DNA from: Myxococcus eversor
GTDB lineage: Bacteria > Myxococcota > Myxococcia > Myxococcales > Myxococcaceae
DNA: 64,000 nt
Direction: 5' to 3'
Assembly: GCF_010894455.1 (NCBI RefSeq)
Contig: NZ_JAAIXY010000009.1
Location: 366,584 to 430,583, forward strand
The notes beneath the pieces were generated by a model. The model worked only from the letters and a program-made list of their open reading frames with translations. It made no database searches and had not been told where the DNA came from. Shown piece after piece: positions 48,411-57,390 of this stretch. Both the position numbers and the translations under genes were made by a program. Position 1 is the first letter of the stretch; each line of letters begins with the position of its first letter.

Positions 48411-50246
48411 ATGTGCGGGATTGTTGGTTACGTCGGTGACAAGGAATCGGCTCCCATCCTGGTGTCCGGGCTCAAGAAGCTCGAGTACCGGGGCTATGAC
48501 TCGGCGGGCGTCGCGGTGGTCAATCGCAACCAGCTCAACGTGGTTCGCGCCACGGGCAAGCTGCGCAACCTGGAGAACCGGGTGGTGGCGGACCAGCCGC
48601 AAGGCAACATCGGCATTGGCCACACCCGTTGGGCCACGCACGGCCGTCCCTCGGACGAGAACGCGCACCCGCACACGTACAAGAACGTCGCGGTGGTGCA
48701 CAACGGCATCATCGAGAACCACCTGTCGCTGAAGACGCAGCTTCGCGCCAAGGGCCACGTGTTCTCCTCGGAGACGGACACGGAGGTCTTCGCCCACCTC
48801 ATCTCGGATGAGCTGGAGGCGGGCAAGGATTTGCCGGACGCGGTGCGCGGGGCCATCGACCAGGTGAAGGGTACGTACGCGCTGGCGGTGGTGAGCGCGA
48901 CGGACCCCCACCGCATCGTCTGCACGAAGAACGCGTCGCCCATGGTGCTGGGCCTGAGCGAGGGGCAGAACTTCATCGCCAGCGACGTGCCCGCGGTGCT
49001 CGAGCACACGCGCGACATCGTCTACATGGAGGAGGGCGACCTGGCCATCGTCTCCGCCGCCAAGGTGGAGATCTTCAACCGCCAGGGTCAGCCGGTGAAC
49101 CGCGCCACCCGCCGCATCGACTGGACGCCGATGATGGCGGAGAAGGGCGGCTACAAGCACTTCATGCACAAGGAGATCTGGGAGCAGCCCCGCGCCGTCG
49201 CGGACACGCTGCGCGGCCGGATGCTCCTGACCGAGGGCGACGTCCACTTCGAGGGCTGGAACATGACGCCCGAGAAGGTCCGCTCGCTGACGAAAATCAC
49301 CATCCTGGCCTGCGGCACGTCGTGGCACTCGGGCGTGGCCGGCAAGCACATGATTGAGACGCTGGCGCGGCTCCCGGTGGAAGTGGAGCTGGCGAGCGAG
49401 TTCCGCTACCGCGACCCGATTGTGGAGTCCTCGCACCTGGCCATCGCCATCAGCCAGTCGGGTGAGACGGCGGACACGCTGGCGGCGTTCAAGGAGGCCA
49501 AGGCGCGCGGGGCCACGGCGATGGCCATCTGCAACGTCATTGGCAGCGCGATGACGCGCGAGGCGGAGTTCTCCGTCCTCACCAACGCCGGCCCGGAGAT
49601 TGGCGTCGCGTCCACGAAGGCGTTCACCACGCAGCTCGTCGCCCTGTACCTGCTGGCGGTGAAGCTGGGCCGCATGCGCGGCACCCTGTCCGTGGCGGCG
49701 GCGCAGGAGCACCTCACCCATCTGACGGAAATCCCGAAGATGATTGAAGAGGTGCTCAAGTGCGAGCCGGCCGTGAAGCGCGTGGCCCGTGAGTTCATGA
49801 ACTCGCAGGACTTCCTCTTCCTCGGCCGTGGCCCCATGCACCCGGTGGCGCTGGAGGGCGCGCTGAAGCTGAAGGAGATTTCGTACATCCACGCGGAGGG
49901 CTACGCGGGTGGCGAGATGAAGCACGGCCCGATTGCGCTCATCGACGAGAAGATGCCGGTGGTGGTCATCGCGCCGAAGAAGCCGCACGTGGCCTACGAG
50001 AAGATCATCGGCAACATCGAGGAGGTCCGCGCGCGCGGCGGCAAGGTCATCGCCGTCATCGACGAGGACGACGACCAGGTGGCGGGGCTCGCCGACCACG
50101 TCATCCGGGTCCCGGCGGCGTGCGCGCTGCTCGCGCCCGTCATCGCCACCATTCCGCTCCAGCTCCTCGCGTACCACGTGGCGGAGATGCGCGGGAACGA
50201 CGTGGACCAGCCGCGCAACCTCGCCAAGAGCGTGACGGTGGAGTAG
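48411..50246 (+). CDS. glmS: Glutamine--fructose-6-phosphate aminotransferase
   Basis: 611 residues, makes glucosamine-6-phosphate from fructose-6-phosphate and glutamine. The N-terminal glutaminase has the mature nucleophile after Met (MCGIVGYVG, Cys2) and RGYDSAG. Two SIS sugar-isomerase domains follow (CGTSWHSG, SQSGETADT, EGYAGGEMKHGP), and the end is the conserved DQPRNLAKSVTVE. Start ATG 48411. A strong terminator follows. Confidence 0.98.
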   Translation: MCGIVGYVGDKESAPILVSGLKKLEYRGYDSAGVAVVNRNQLNVVRATGKLRNLENRVVADQPQGNIGIGHTRWATHGRPSDENAHPHTYKNVAVVHNGIIENHLSLKTQLRAKGHVFSSETDTEVFAHLISDELEAGKDLPDAVRGAIDQVKGTYALAVVSATDPHRIVCTKNASPMVLGLSEGQNFIASDVPAVLEHTRDIVYMEEGDLAIVSAAKVEIFNRQGQPVNRATRRIDWTPMMAEKGGYKHFMHKEIWEQPRAVADTLRGRMLLTEGDVHFEGWNMTPEKVRSLTKITILACGTSWHSGVAGKHMIETLARLPVEVELASEFRYRDPIVESSHLAIAISQSGETADTLAAFKEAKARGATAMAICNVIGSAMTREAEFSVLTNAGPEIGVASTKAFTTQLVALYLLAVKLGRMRGTLSVAAAQEHLTHLTEIPKMIEEVLKCEPAVKRVAREFMNSQDFLFLGRGPMHPVALEGALKLKEISYIHAEGYAGGEMKHGPIALIDEKMPVVVIAPKKPHVAYEKIIGNIEEVRARGGKVIAVIDEDDDQVAGLADHVIRVPAACALLAPVIATIPLQLLAYHVAEMRGNDVDQPRNLAKSVTVE

Positions 50247-50274
50247 TCGCCGCTCGGAGCTCCTGACGTACGCG

Positions 50275-50307
50275 AAGCCCGGGTTCCCCTCGAGGGAACT
50301 CGGGCTT
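50275..50307 (+). terminator. Intrinsic terminator after glmS
   Basis: AAGCCCGGGTTCCC (50275-50288) pairs with GGGAACTCGGGCTT (50294-50307), 14 bp with one G-U pair and a 5-nt loop, followed by TCGTCGTCTT. Confidence 0.9.
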
Positions 50308-50342
50308 TCGTCGTCTTGGGGGCGGCCCGCGCGGGGAGCCGC

Positions 50343-50618
50343 TCAGTCCTGCTGGGACAGCTCCATCAGCAGCTCCAGGTCCTCGGCGGCGTCCATGCTC
50401 TCGAGCAACTCGAGGTTCTCCACCACCTCGCGGTCCTCCTCGGACAAGGCTGGCGCGGGTCTGGAGGGCTCGCGAGCCGGAGTCCTGGCGGGGACCGGGG
50501 GGAGGGGCGTCTCCTCGGCGCGCGGAGTCTCGGACTGGCCCGCGCCCAGGGGACTCGCGGCGGCGAGCGGGGCCGCCACGAGCGCCATGAACAACACCAG
50601 CGGCGCGGCGCGGCTCAC
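50343..50618 (-). CDS. Small secreted protein with acidic Leu-rich tail
   Basis: 91 residues, last gene of the sigma-factor operon; its GTG overlaps the previous stop in GTGA. The signal peptide (LVLFMALVAAPLAAA) is followed by a Pro-rich stretch and the acidic tail VVENLELLESMDAAEDLELL. The tail resembles the end of the operon's anti-sigma factor. The role is unknown. Confidence 0.65.
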   Translation of the reverse strand: MSRAAPLVLFMALVAAPLAAASPLGAGQSETPRAEETPLPPVPARTPAREPSRPAPALSEEDREVVENLELLESMDAAEDLELLMELSQQD

Positions 50619-51109
50619 CGGCGCCGCCTCTCGCGAACGCGCTCCCGCATCTCCTGGCGCTGCTCGGGCGTCATCTGCCGCCAGCGGCGCATGTTCTCCA
50701 TCAACTGCTCGCGCCGCTCCGGGTTCTCCTTCAGATAGGCCTTCATGCGCTGGCGCATCTCGGTGCGTCGCTCCGGGTCCATCTTCTTCAGCTCGCGGGC
50801 CTGGTCGCGCAGGGCCTGCCGCTCGGCGACGTTGAGCTTGCGCAGCTCGCGCTGGTTGGCGCGCAGCCGCTCGCGCTCCTCGGGCGGCAGCTTGCGCCAG
50901 CGGTCCAGGTTGCCCCGGATGCGCGTCTGCTCGTCCCTCGGCAGCGACTTGAACTCGCGCAGCTTGCCTCGCAGCGCCTCCTTCTGCTCCGGCGTCATCT
51001 TCTCGAAGCGCTCGGCGGCCGAGGCGGGACGCTCCGTCTCCGCTCGCGCGCCCGCGCCCGTCAGGAGCGCCACCGCCAGCCCCAGCGCCATCCACGTCCG
51101 GCCCGTCAT
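50615..51109 (-). CDS. DUF3106-like secreted helical protein
   Basis: 164 residues. The signal peptide (TWMALGLAVALLTGAGARA) is followed by consecutive charged helical repeats of the pattern L-P-x-E-E-R-x-x-L-R (FKSLPRDEQTRIRGNLDRW, RKLPPEERERLRANQREL, KLNVAERQALRDQARE, KMDPERRTEMRQRM). This is the DUF3106 character. The function is unknown; a periplasmic sensing or binding role for the sigma-factor system is an inference. The ATG overlaps the anti-sigma stop. Confidence 0.8.
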   Translation of the reverse strand: MTGRTWMALGLAVALLTGAGARAETERPASAAERFEKMTPEQKEALRGKLREFKSLPRDEQTRIRGNLDRWRKLPPEERERLRANQRELRKLNVAERQALRDQARELKKMDPERRTEMRQRMKAYLKENPERREQLMENMRRWRQMTPEQRQEMRERVRERRRR

Positions 51110-51582
51110 TGCGCCACCTCCAACTCGTGGAGGCTCGCGACGACCTCCAGGTCCTCGGGGCTGTCGAGCCCCAAGAGCTCGTAGTCCTCGACCAGCTCCA
51201 GGTTCGCCGCCAGCTCCATCATCGCCGGGTCCTCCAACTCGTCGGGCGCCTCGGGGCCCGGGCCCACCACCACCAGCGCCAGCCCCACCGCCACGGCCAG
51301 GCCCGCCGACGGCACCAGCACCGCGGGGCGCAAGAGCATCCGCAGCCGCTCCCACCACGGCACCGGCAACGCATCCAGCTTCGCCAGCACCGCGCGCCTC
51401 GTGTTCACGGAAGGCACGAAGTCCGGCAGCTCCGCCACCCTCGCCACCGTGTGGCGCACGAGCGCCTCCGTCGCGCGGCACCCGGTGCAGCCGCCCAGGT
51501 GGGCCTCTACCTCCACGCGGCGCGCCGCGGGCAGCTCGCCGTCCACGTAGGCCGTGAGGTCTTCCTCGAAATGACAGCTCAT
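51106..51582 (-). CDS. Anti-sigma factor with zinc-finger domain
   Basis: 158 residues. The N-terminal anti-sigma zinc finger shows CHFEEDLTAYVDGEL and H-x3-C-x2-C in AHLGGCTGC. One transmembrane helix follows (VLVPSAGLAVAVGLALVVVG). The outer part is acidic and ends NLELVEDYELLGLDSPEDLEVV. It should hold the adjacent ECF sigma factor at the membrane. Overlaps the sigma gene by 4 nt. Confidence 0.9.
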   Translation of the reverse strand: MSCHFEEDLTAYVDGELPAARRVEVEAHLGGCTGCRATEALVRHTVARVAELPDFVPSVNTRRAVLAKLDALPVPWWERLRMLLRPAVLVPSAGLAVAVGLALVVVGPGPEAPDELEDPAMMELAANLELVEDYELLGLDSPEDLEVVASLHELEVAQ

Positions 51583-52181
51583 GCCCTGCTCCTCGCGGGC
51601 ACGGTGCCCGCCTGCAGCTCTTCAATCCTGCGCGCCACCGCCAGTGTCGCGCGGTGGATGAGGCTCTTCACGGCGGACTCGCTGGCCTCCAGCGCCTCCG
51701 CGATGTCCCGGTACGCCATGCCCTCGAAGCGGCACATGGTGAAGGCGGCGCGCTCCCGGTCGCTCATGCTCCGCAGCGCGTCTCCCACCGCTCGCTCCAG
51801 CTCCCGTCCCGCCAGCGCCTGGTCCGGCCTGTCGCCGTCCGGCCCCGCCATCTCCACGCCTCCCGTCTCCTCACCGTCCGGTGCCTCGGTGGACGTGTGG
51901 GCCACGCGGTACTCCCCGCGCCGTACTTCGTTGAGACAGTGATTGGTGGCCACCCGGAAGAGGAACGTCTTGAAGCGCGCCGTCGGCTGGTACGCCTTCG
52001 CGTTGCGGTAGAGCTTCACGAAGATGTCCTGCGTCAGCTCCTCCGCCCGCTCCCTGTCACCCACGAAGCGGAAGGCGAACCGCGCCACGCTCGCGTGGTA
52101 GCGGTCGAACAGCCAGGCGAACGCCCGACGGTCCCCCGCGGCCACCTTCAGCATCGCCTGTGCGTCCGAATCCACGTCCAC
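51579..52181 (-). CDS. ECF-family RNA polymerase sigma factor
   Basis: 200 residues from a GTG. Region 2 (FDRYHASVARFAFRFVGDRERAEELTQDIFVKLYRNA...FKTFLFRVA as separate blocks) and region 4 (RAAFTMCRFEGMAYRDIAEALEASESAVKSLIHRA, likewise only named by DIAEAL and AVKSLI) are clear. It heads the operon sigma, anti-sigma, DUF3106-like, small tail protein. An Asp/Glu/Gly-rich insertion (EAPDGEETGGVEM) separates regions 2 and 4. Confidence 0.93.
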   Translation of the reverse strand: MDVDSDAQAMLKVAAGDRRAFAWLFDRYHASVARFAFRFVGDRERAEELTQDIFVKLYRNAKAYQPTARFKTFLFRVATNHCLNEVRRGEYRVAHTSTEAPDGEETGGVEMAGPDGDRPDQALAGRELERAVGDALRSMSDRERAAFTMCRFEGMAYRDIAEALEASESAVKSLIHRATLAVARRIEELQAGTVPARSRA

Positions 52182-52266
52182 GGTCGACTACAACCCCGTC
52201 ACCCACAAGAAGTTGCGGAACAGCGCTGCTTTGAACCGCGCCCGCCTCCGTGGATACAGTCTCCGG

Positions 52267-53046
52267 GTGTCGGACGCCACGCGCAGCACACATGCTCCCA
52301 TCCCCCGGCCCGACGAGAGCCCGGGCGAAGAGCGCCTGGCGGACCTCGCCGCGTGGGCTCCGCCTCCATCCGAGGCGGCCAGCCGCCCCACACCCCCGGT
52401 GGAGCTGCCCCTGCCCCTGTTGGTGAGGGTGGAGCAGGCCGTGGGGGCCTCCGAGGCGGACCGCCCCGAGGCCGCCTCGCGGCTCAATGAAGTCCTGGCG
52501 CAACTGGCCAGCGGCGGCGGGGAGCGGCAGGTGGCGGACACCCTGCACCGGCTCCTCGACGGTGGGAGGCTGGAGGGGCTGGTGGACGCCGGGGGGCGCT
52601 CCTGCCGCGCGGCGGCGGTGGAGGCGCTCCTGTCCCTGGGCTTCCCCTACGCGCTGGAAGTGGAGCCCGACGACCTCAAGCACCTGCGCGCCAACTCCGC
52701 GTCCCGGTCCGGCGGCGGCCATGCGGGCCGCTTCGACTTCGGGCCCGGGGTGCCCGCCACGGTGCTCGCGGGCGGAGTGCTGGCCCAGGGGATTGAAGAG
52801 GTGCTGCGGCCGGGCGTGGTCGAAGGCACGGTGACCTTGCAGGTGGGTCTGGCCGTGCTGGCGATGATGGCCTTGTGGCTTGCCCCACCTCGCAGTCCCG
52901 TGTACCGGCTGGGCCTGGGCCTGTTGGCCCTCGTGTCGGGCTTCGGGCTGCTGCTGGCCCTGGGTTCGGCGGGCCACTCCGGCGCGCTGTGGGCGGGTGT
53001 GGCAGGGGGTGTGGCCGTCTTCCTGGCTGCCCTCCGCGAGAGCTAG
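52267..53046 (+). CDS. Membrane protein of unknown function
   Basis: 259 residues from a GTG; a TTG at 52213 is an alternative start. A soluble N-terminal half contains Pro-rich sequence and helices (LPLPLLVRVEQAVG, VADTLHRLLDGGRL). The C-terminal half holds three to four transmembrane helices (TVTLQVGLAVLAMMALWLA, LGLGLLALVSGFGLLLALG, WAGVAGGVAVFLAAL). It is divergent from the sigma operon and 116 bp upstream of recA. No family recognised. Confidence 0.6.
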   Translation: MSDATRSTHAPIPRPDESPGEERLADLAAWAPPPSEAASRPTPPVELPLPLLVRVEQAVGASEADRPEAASRLNEVLAQLASGGGERQVADTLHRLLDGGRLEGLVDAGGRSCRAAAVEALLSLGFPYALEVEPDDLKHLRANSASRSGGGHAGRFDFGPGVPATVLAGGVLAQGIEEVLRPGVVEGTVTLQVGLAVLAMMALWLAPPRSPVYRLGLGLLALVSGFGLLLALGSAGHSGALWAGVAGGVAVFLAALRES

Positions 53047-53069
53047 CTGCCCGACAGGATGCAACACGG

Positions 53070-53092
53070 ATGTCAGAGGGGTGGACTAGGGT
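53070..53092 (+). promoter_or_regulatory. Candidate PafBC-type damage promoter of recA
   Basis: ATGTCAGAG (53070-53078), then exactly 8 nt, then TAGGGT (53087-53092). This fits the actinobacterial RecA-NDp motif, which I remember as tTGTCRGTG-N8-TAnnnT: seven of nine in the first part, full match in spacing and TAnnnT. Transcription would start near 53099, directly upstream of the LexA box. Use in myxobacteria is inference. Confidence 0.5.
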
Positions 53093-53106
53093 CTACCCAT
53101 CGCGTA

Positions 53107-53123
53107 CTAAAAGCGCGTTCAGG
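53107..53123 (+). promoter_or_regulatory. LexA box upstream of recA
   Basis: CTAAAAGCGCGTTCAGG matches, at all 17 positions, the Myxococcus xanthus LexA consensus as I remember it, CTRHAMRYBYGTTCAGS. It ends 39 nt before the recA ATG. LexA would repress transcription until DNA damage stimulates its cleavage with RecA. Confidence 0.8.
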
Positions 53124-53162
53124 TGAGCCGGGGTGGCTCGCCAATACAAGGAGCCAAGGGAA

Positions 53163-54254
<1,092 letters not shown>

Positions 54255-54263
54255 GTCGGTGAC

Positions 54264-54332
54264 GGCGGCTCCTCTCCGAGCCGCCTCTCGACACGCCGTT
54301 CGGGGCTGTCCTCTCCACCCGGGGGCAGCCCC
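54264..54332 (+). terminator. Two hairpins after recA
   Basis: GGCGGCTC/GAGCCGCC (54264-54271, 54278-54285) and GGGGCTG/CAGCCCC (54302-54308, 54326-54332), the second followed by TTCGTGTTTC. The second is the better terminator. Confidence 0.75.
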
Positions 54333-54494
54333 TTCGTGTTTCATGCGCACGGCATGAGTCACCTGGGGCGCCCGGTAGCTGACACGGTGCGTTGTGTCGG
54401 ACGCGTGGCGGGGATGTTTCCGGAGTGATGGATGGGGGTCGTAGACTCTCGCGCGCGGGTCCTTCACCCGCGTCCCCATTTCGGGAGTCCCGCC

Positions 54495-56654
54495 TTGTTC
54501 GACAGATTGAAGCGTCGCAGCTTCCTGCAGGCCGTGGTCGCCGTCGCGGCAAGCACCTCATTCGGCTGTTCCGACGACAACGACACGCCGTCCAATGACG
54601 GCTCGAAGTACTTCCCGCAGTCCATCTGCTCGGGTGACCCACGCCCGGACAGCGTGGTGTTGTGGGTGCGCGCGGTGAACCCCGACAACGCGGGCGCGGA
54701 CACGCCGGTGCGGCTGGAGGTGTCGACGAGCGAGAGCTTCGGCAGCCTGTTCCTGGACCGGACCTTCTCGGCGCTGGCGGCGAATGACCATGCGCTGAAG
54801 GTGAAGGTGACGAGCCTGTCGCCGCGCACGACGTACTACTACCGCTTCACCTTCGAGACGGGCGGGCAGAAGTACACGACGGCGACGGGCCGCACCCGCA
54901 CGGCGCCGGCGGCCGGGGACGACGTGGCGGTGAAGTTCGCCTTCGCCAGCTGCCAGGACTACATCGGCCGTTACTACAACGCGTGGCAGCGGCTGCTACA
55001 GCTCGACGAGGAGCTGGACTTCGTCGTGTTCCTCGGTGACTACGTCTACGAGACGACGGGCGACCCGTCCTTCCAGTCTGGCGGCGACACCCGCGCGGTG
55101 CTGTTCAGCGAGCCGGAGAAGGCGCTGAAGGTGGGCACGGGGCTGACGGCCTTCTTCGCGGCCAACTCGCTGTCCAACTACCGCGACCTCTACAAGACGC
55201 TGCGCACGGACAAGATCATCCAGAAGGTCCACGAGCGCTACCCGTTCATCGTCATCTGGGACGACCACGAGTTCTCTGACGACAGCTGGGGCGCCAACGC
55301 CACGTACCTGGACGGGCGCGCGTCGGAGCTGCAACTGGAGCGCAAGCAGAACTCCGAGCGGGCCTTCTTCGAGTACATCCCGCTGGACACCGCGAACTCG
55401 GCGGAGGGCGCCATGGACCCGGCGGCGGCGCCGGTGTACCCGGACACGCTCGTCTACCGTGACTTCGAGTTCGGCAAGGCGCTGAAGCTGGCGGTGGCCG
55501 ACTACCGCACCTTCCGTCCGGACCACCTCATCCCCGAGGACGCGTACCCGGGCAAGGTGGCGGTGCCGGCGCAACTGCTGGGCGTGGCGTTGCCGGGCCT
55601 GCCCGCACCGACGCAGGCGCTGCTCCAGTCGGAGACGTTCGCCTACGTGGACATCGACGCGGCGGAGAACGCCGTGCAGAAGGCGGTGTTGCAGGGCGCG
55701 TACGTGCAGCAGGCGATGGGCGCGGGCCTCACCCAGGAGGAGGCTTCCGCGAAGGCCGCGTTCTGGGTGAAGGGCGGCCAGTCGCTCTTCTACGTCAACC
55801 AGGTGCTGGCGGCGGTGAACGTCGGGCGCGTGGCGGCGCAGCAGCCCGCGATTCCGCTGCTCTCCGCGACGGGCGCGCCCCGGGGCCTGGCCTACGTGCA
55901 CATGGGCAAGGCGGGCCTGTTCGGCATCCAGGGCTCGCGCTACATCGTGGTGAAGCCCATCTACGACTTGTTCGCGGCCCTCACGTACGGGGCTTCGCAG
56001 GGCGCCACGGAGAACGCGCTCGGCCAGGCGCAGCAGGCGTGGCTCCAGACGCAGCTGCGGGCGACCAACACCTGGAAGATTGTCGTCAGCTCCGTGTCGA
56101 TGACGTCCATGGTGTTCGACCTGACGCAGAAGCAGGACATCGGCGAGGCGACGCTGCGGCAGGCGTTCTACTTCAGCGTGGACCAGTGGGACGGCTTCCC
56201 CACGAAGAAGCAGGAGCTCTTGAAGTTCGTCCGGGACAACCAGGTGTCGAACGCGATGTTCATCTCCGGCGACATCCACGCGTCGTTCGCGTCGGAGGAG
56301 TCGGGGGTGCCCACGCTGACGGCGCCCGCGATTACGTCCGGCTCCATCAAGGAGCTGGCGGGCCTGGCCGTCATCGGCGCGGGCTACGCTCCGAACAGCC
56401 CCATCTACCGGTACGTCGTCACCGAGCTGAACGAATCGCTGATGGCCTCCAACCCGGGCATGCGCTACGTGAACGGCGACGCGCACGGCTTCGTGGTGAT
56501 GGAGCTGAAGGGCTCGCAGGCGCTGGCGTCCTACCACCTCATCCCGAGCTCCGAGGTGGCGAAGGACTACTCGGCGCGCGCGGACGGCGACCTGGCGGCG
56601 AAGTTCACCCGCGTGGACTTCCGCATCGAGAACGGGACGATTACGAAGCTCTGA
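54495..56654 (+). CDS. phoD: PhoD-type alkaline phosphatase/phosphodiesterase, Tat-exported lipoprotein
   Basis: 719 residues. The TTG start 54495 has GGGAG 7 nt upstream and begins KRRSFLQAVVAVAAS, a twin-arginine signal, which ends in a lipobox-like SFGC. A PhoD-N beta domain (about 30-140) comes first. The catalytic domain shows FASCQDY, FLGDYVYE, IWDDHEFSDDSWGAN and SGDIHASF, which supply the Fe/Ca ligands. A large insertion (about 285-440) precedes the last motifs. PhoD enzymes release phosphate from mono- and diesters outside the cytoplasm, often under phosphate limitation; no Pho box was found by eye. Confidence 0.93.
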   Translation: MFDRLKRRSFLQAVVAVAASTSFGCSDDNDTPSNDGSKYFPQSICSGDPRPDSVVLWVRAVNPDNAGADTPVRLEVSTSESFGSLFLDRTFSALAANDHALKVKVTSLSPRTTYYYRFTFETGGQKYTTATGRTRTAPAAGDDVAVKFAFASCQDYIGRYYNAWQRLLQLDEELDFVVFLGDYVYETTGDPSFQSGGDTRAVLFSEPEKALKVGTGLTAFFAANSLSNYRDLYKTLRTDKIIQKVHERYPFIVIWDDHEFSDDSWGANATYLDGRASELQLERKQNSERAFFEYIPLDTANSAEGAMDPAAAPVYPDTLVYRDFEFGKALKLAVADYRTFRPDHLIPEDAYPGKVAVPAQLLGVALPGLPAPTQALLQSETFAYVDIDAAENAVQKAVLQGAYVQQAMGAGLTQEEASAKAAFWVKGGQSLFYVNQVLAAVNVGRVAAQQPAIPLLSATGAPRGLAYVHMGKAGLFGIQGSRYIVVKPIYDLFAALTYGASQGATENALGQAQQAWLQTQLRATNTWKIVVSSVSMTSMVFDLTQKQDIGEATLRQAFYFSVDQWDGFPTKKQELLKFVRDNQVSNAMFISGDIHASFASEESGVPTLTAPAITSGSIKELAGLAVIGAGYAPNSPIYRYVVTELNESLMASNPGMRYVNGDAHGFVVMELKGSQALASYHLIPSSEVAKDYSARADGDLAAKFTRVDFRIENGTITKL

Positions 56655-56691
56655 TGTCGTGACACGCTCTCTCGCCACGCGAGGGGACTGA

Positions 56692-56744
56692 CGAGGGCCG
56701 CGCCGGGAGCCATGACGCTTCCGGTGGCGGCCCTCGCGGCTTTT
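56692..56744 (+). terminator. Terminator after phoD
   Basis: CGAGGGCCGC (56692-56701) pairs with GCGGCCCTCG (56727-56736), with a second internal CCGG stem, followed by CGGCTTTT. Confidence 0.85.
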
Positions 56745-56811
56745 CGGGAGCAAGGCGTGAGGCGCTTCGCGGAAGCAGTCGTCCCAGGTGGAATGCGTTA
56801 GAAGGCGGGCC

Positions 56812-57345
56812 ATGGGTGCCTCCGACCTCCTCCTCGTTCCCGCCCGGCCCGAGCATGTGGACTTCTGGATGTCGCTTCGAGCGGAGGCCGCCGCGCGGCG
56901 CTACGTGGACACCGAGGAGGACTCGCCGGAGACGCTGGTGAAGCGCATCCTGGAGGCCAGCTCGCTGGAGGAGCCTCGGGCGAAGGGGTTTCGCTGGTTC
57001 GTGCGGTACGGCGACGCGTGGGTGGGCACGGTGTCCGCGCGGGACGTGTCGCGCGAGCATGGCCGAGCGCAGCTGGGCTACATGATGGCGGAGGCGTACC
57101 ACGGGCGCGGGCTGGGCTCGCGGGCGGTGGGGATGATGCTGGAGCGCCTCTTCAGCCTGCCCTTCCTGGAGCGGGTGTGGCTGACGACGCTGTCGGAGAA
57201 CCTGGGCTCCCAGGGCGTGGCGCGCAAGCTGGGCTTCACGATGGAGGGGACGATGCGCGGCCACTCCCTGCTGCGCGGGGAGCGCAAGGACCAGCAATAT
57301 TGGGGATTGTTGCGCGCGGAGTGGGAGTCTCGACAGCGCGGGTGA
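56812..57345 (+). CDS. GNAT-family N-acetyltransferase
   Basis: 177 residues. The acetyl-CoA motif is visible as GYMMAEAYHGRGLGSRAVGMML (the R/Q-x-x-G-x-G/A core is HGRGLG), followed by LERVWLTTLSENLGSQGVARKLGF and MRGHSLLRGERKDQQYWGLL. The latter matches RimJ/RimL-type enzymes. The substrate is unknown. Start ATG 56812. Confidence 0.88.
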   Translation: MGASDLLLVPARPEHVDFWMSLRAEAAARRYVDTEEDSPETLVKRILEASSLEEPRAKGFRWFVRYGDAWVGTVSARDVSREHGRAQLGYMMAEAYHGRGLGSRAVGMMLERLFSLPFLERVWLTTLSENLGSQGVARKLGFTMEGTMRGHSLLRGERKDQQYWGLLRAEWESRQRG

Positions 57346-57390
57346 CGCGCGCTGGGAGCGGCGTGGGGACCGGGTTATAGAAGTGGCGTC

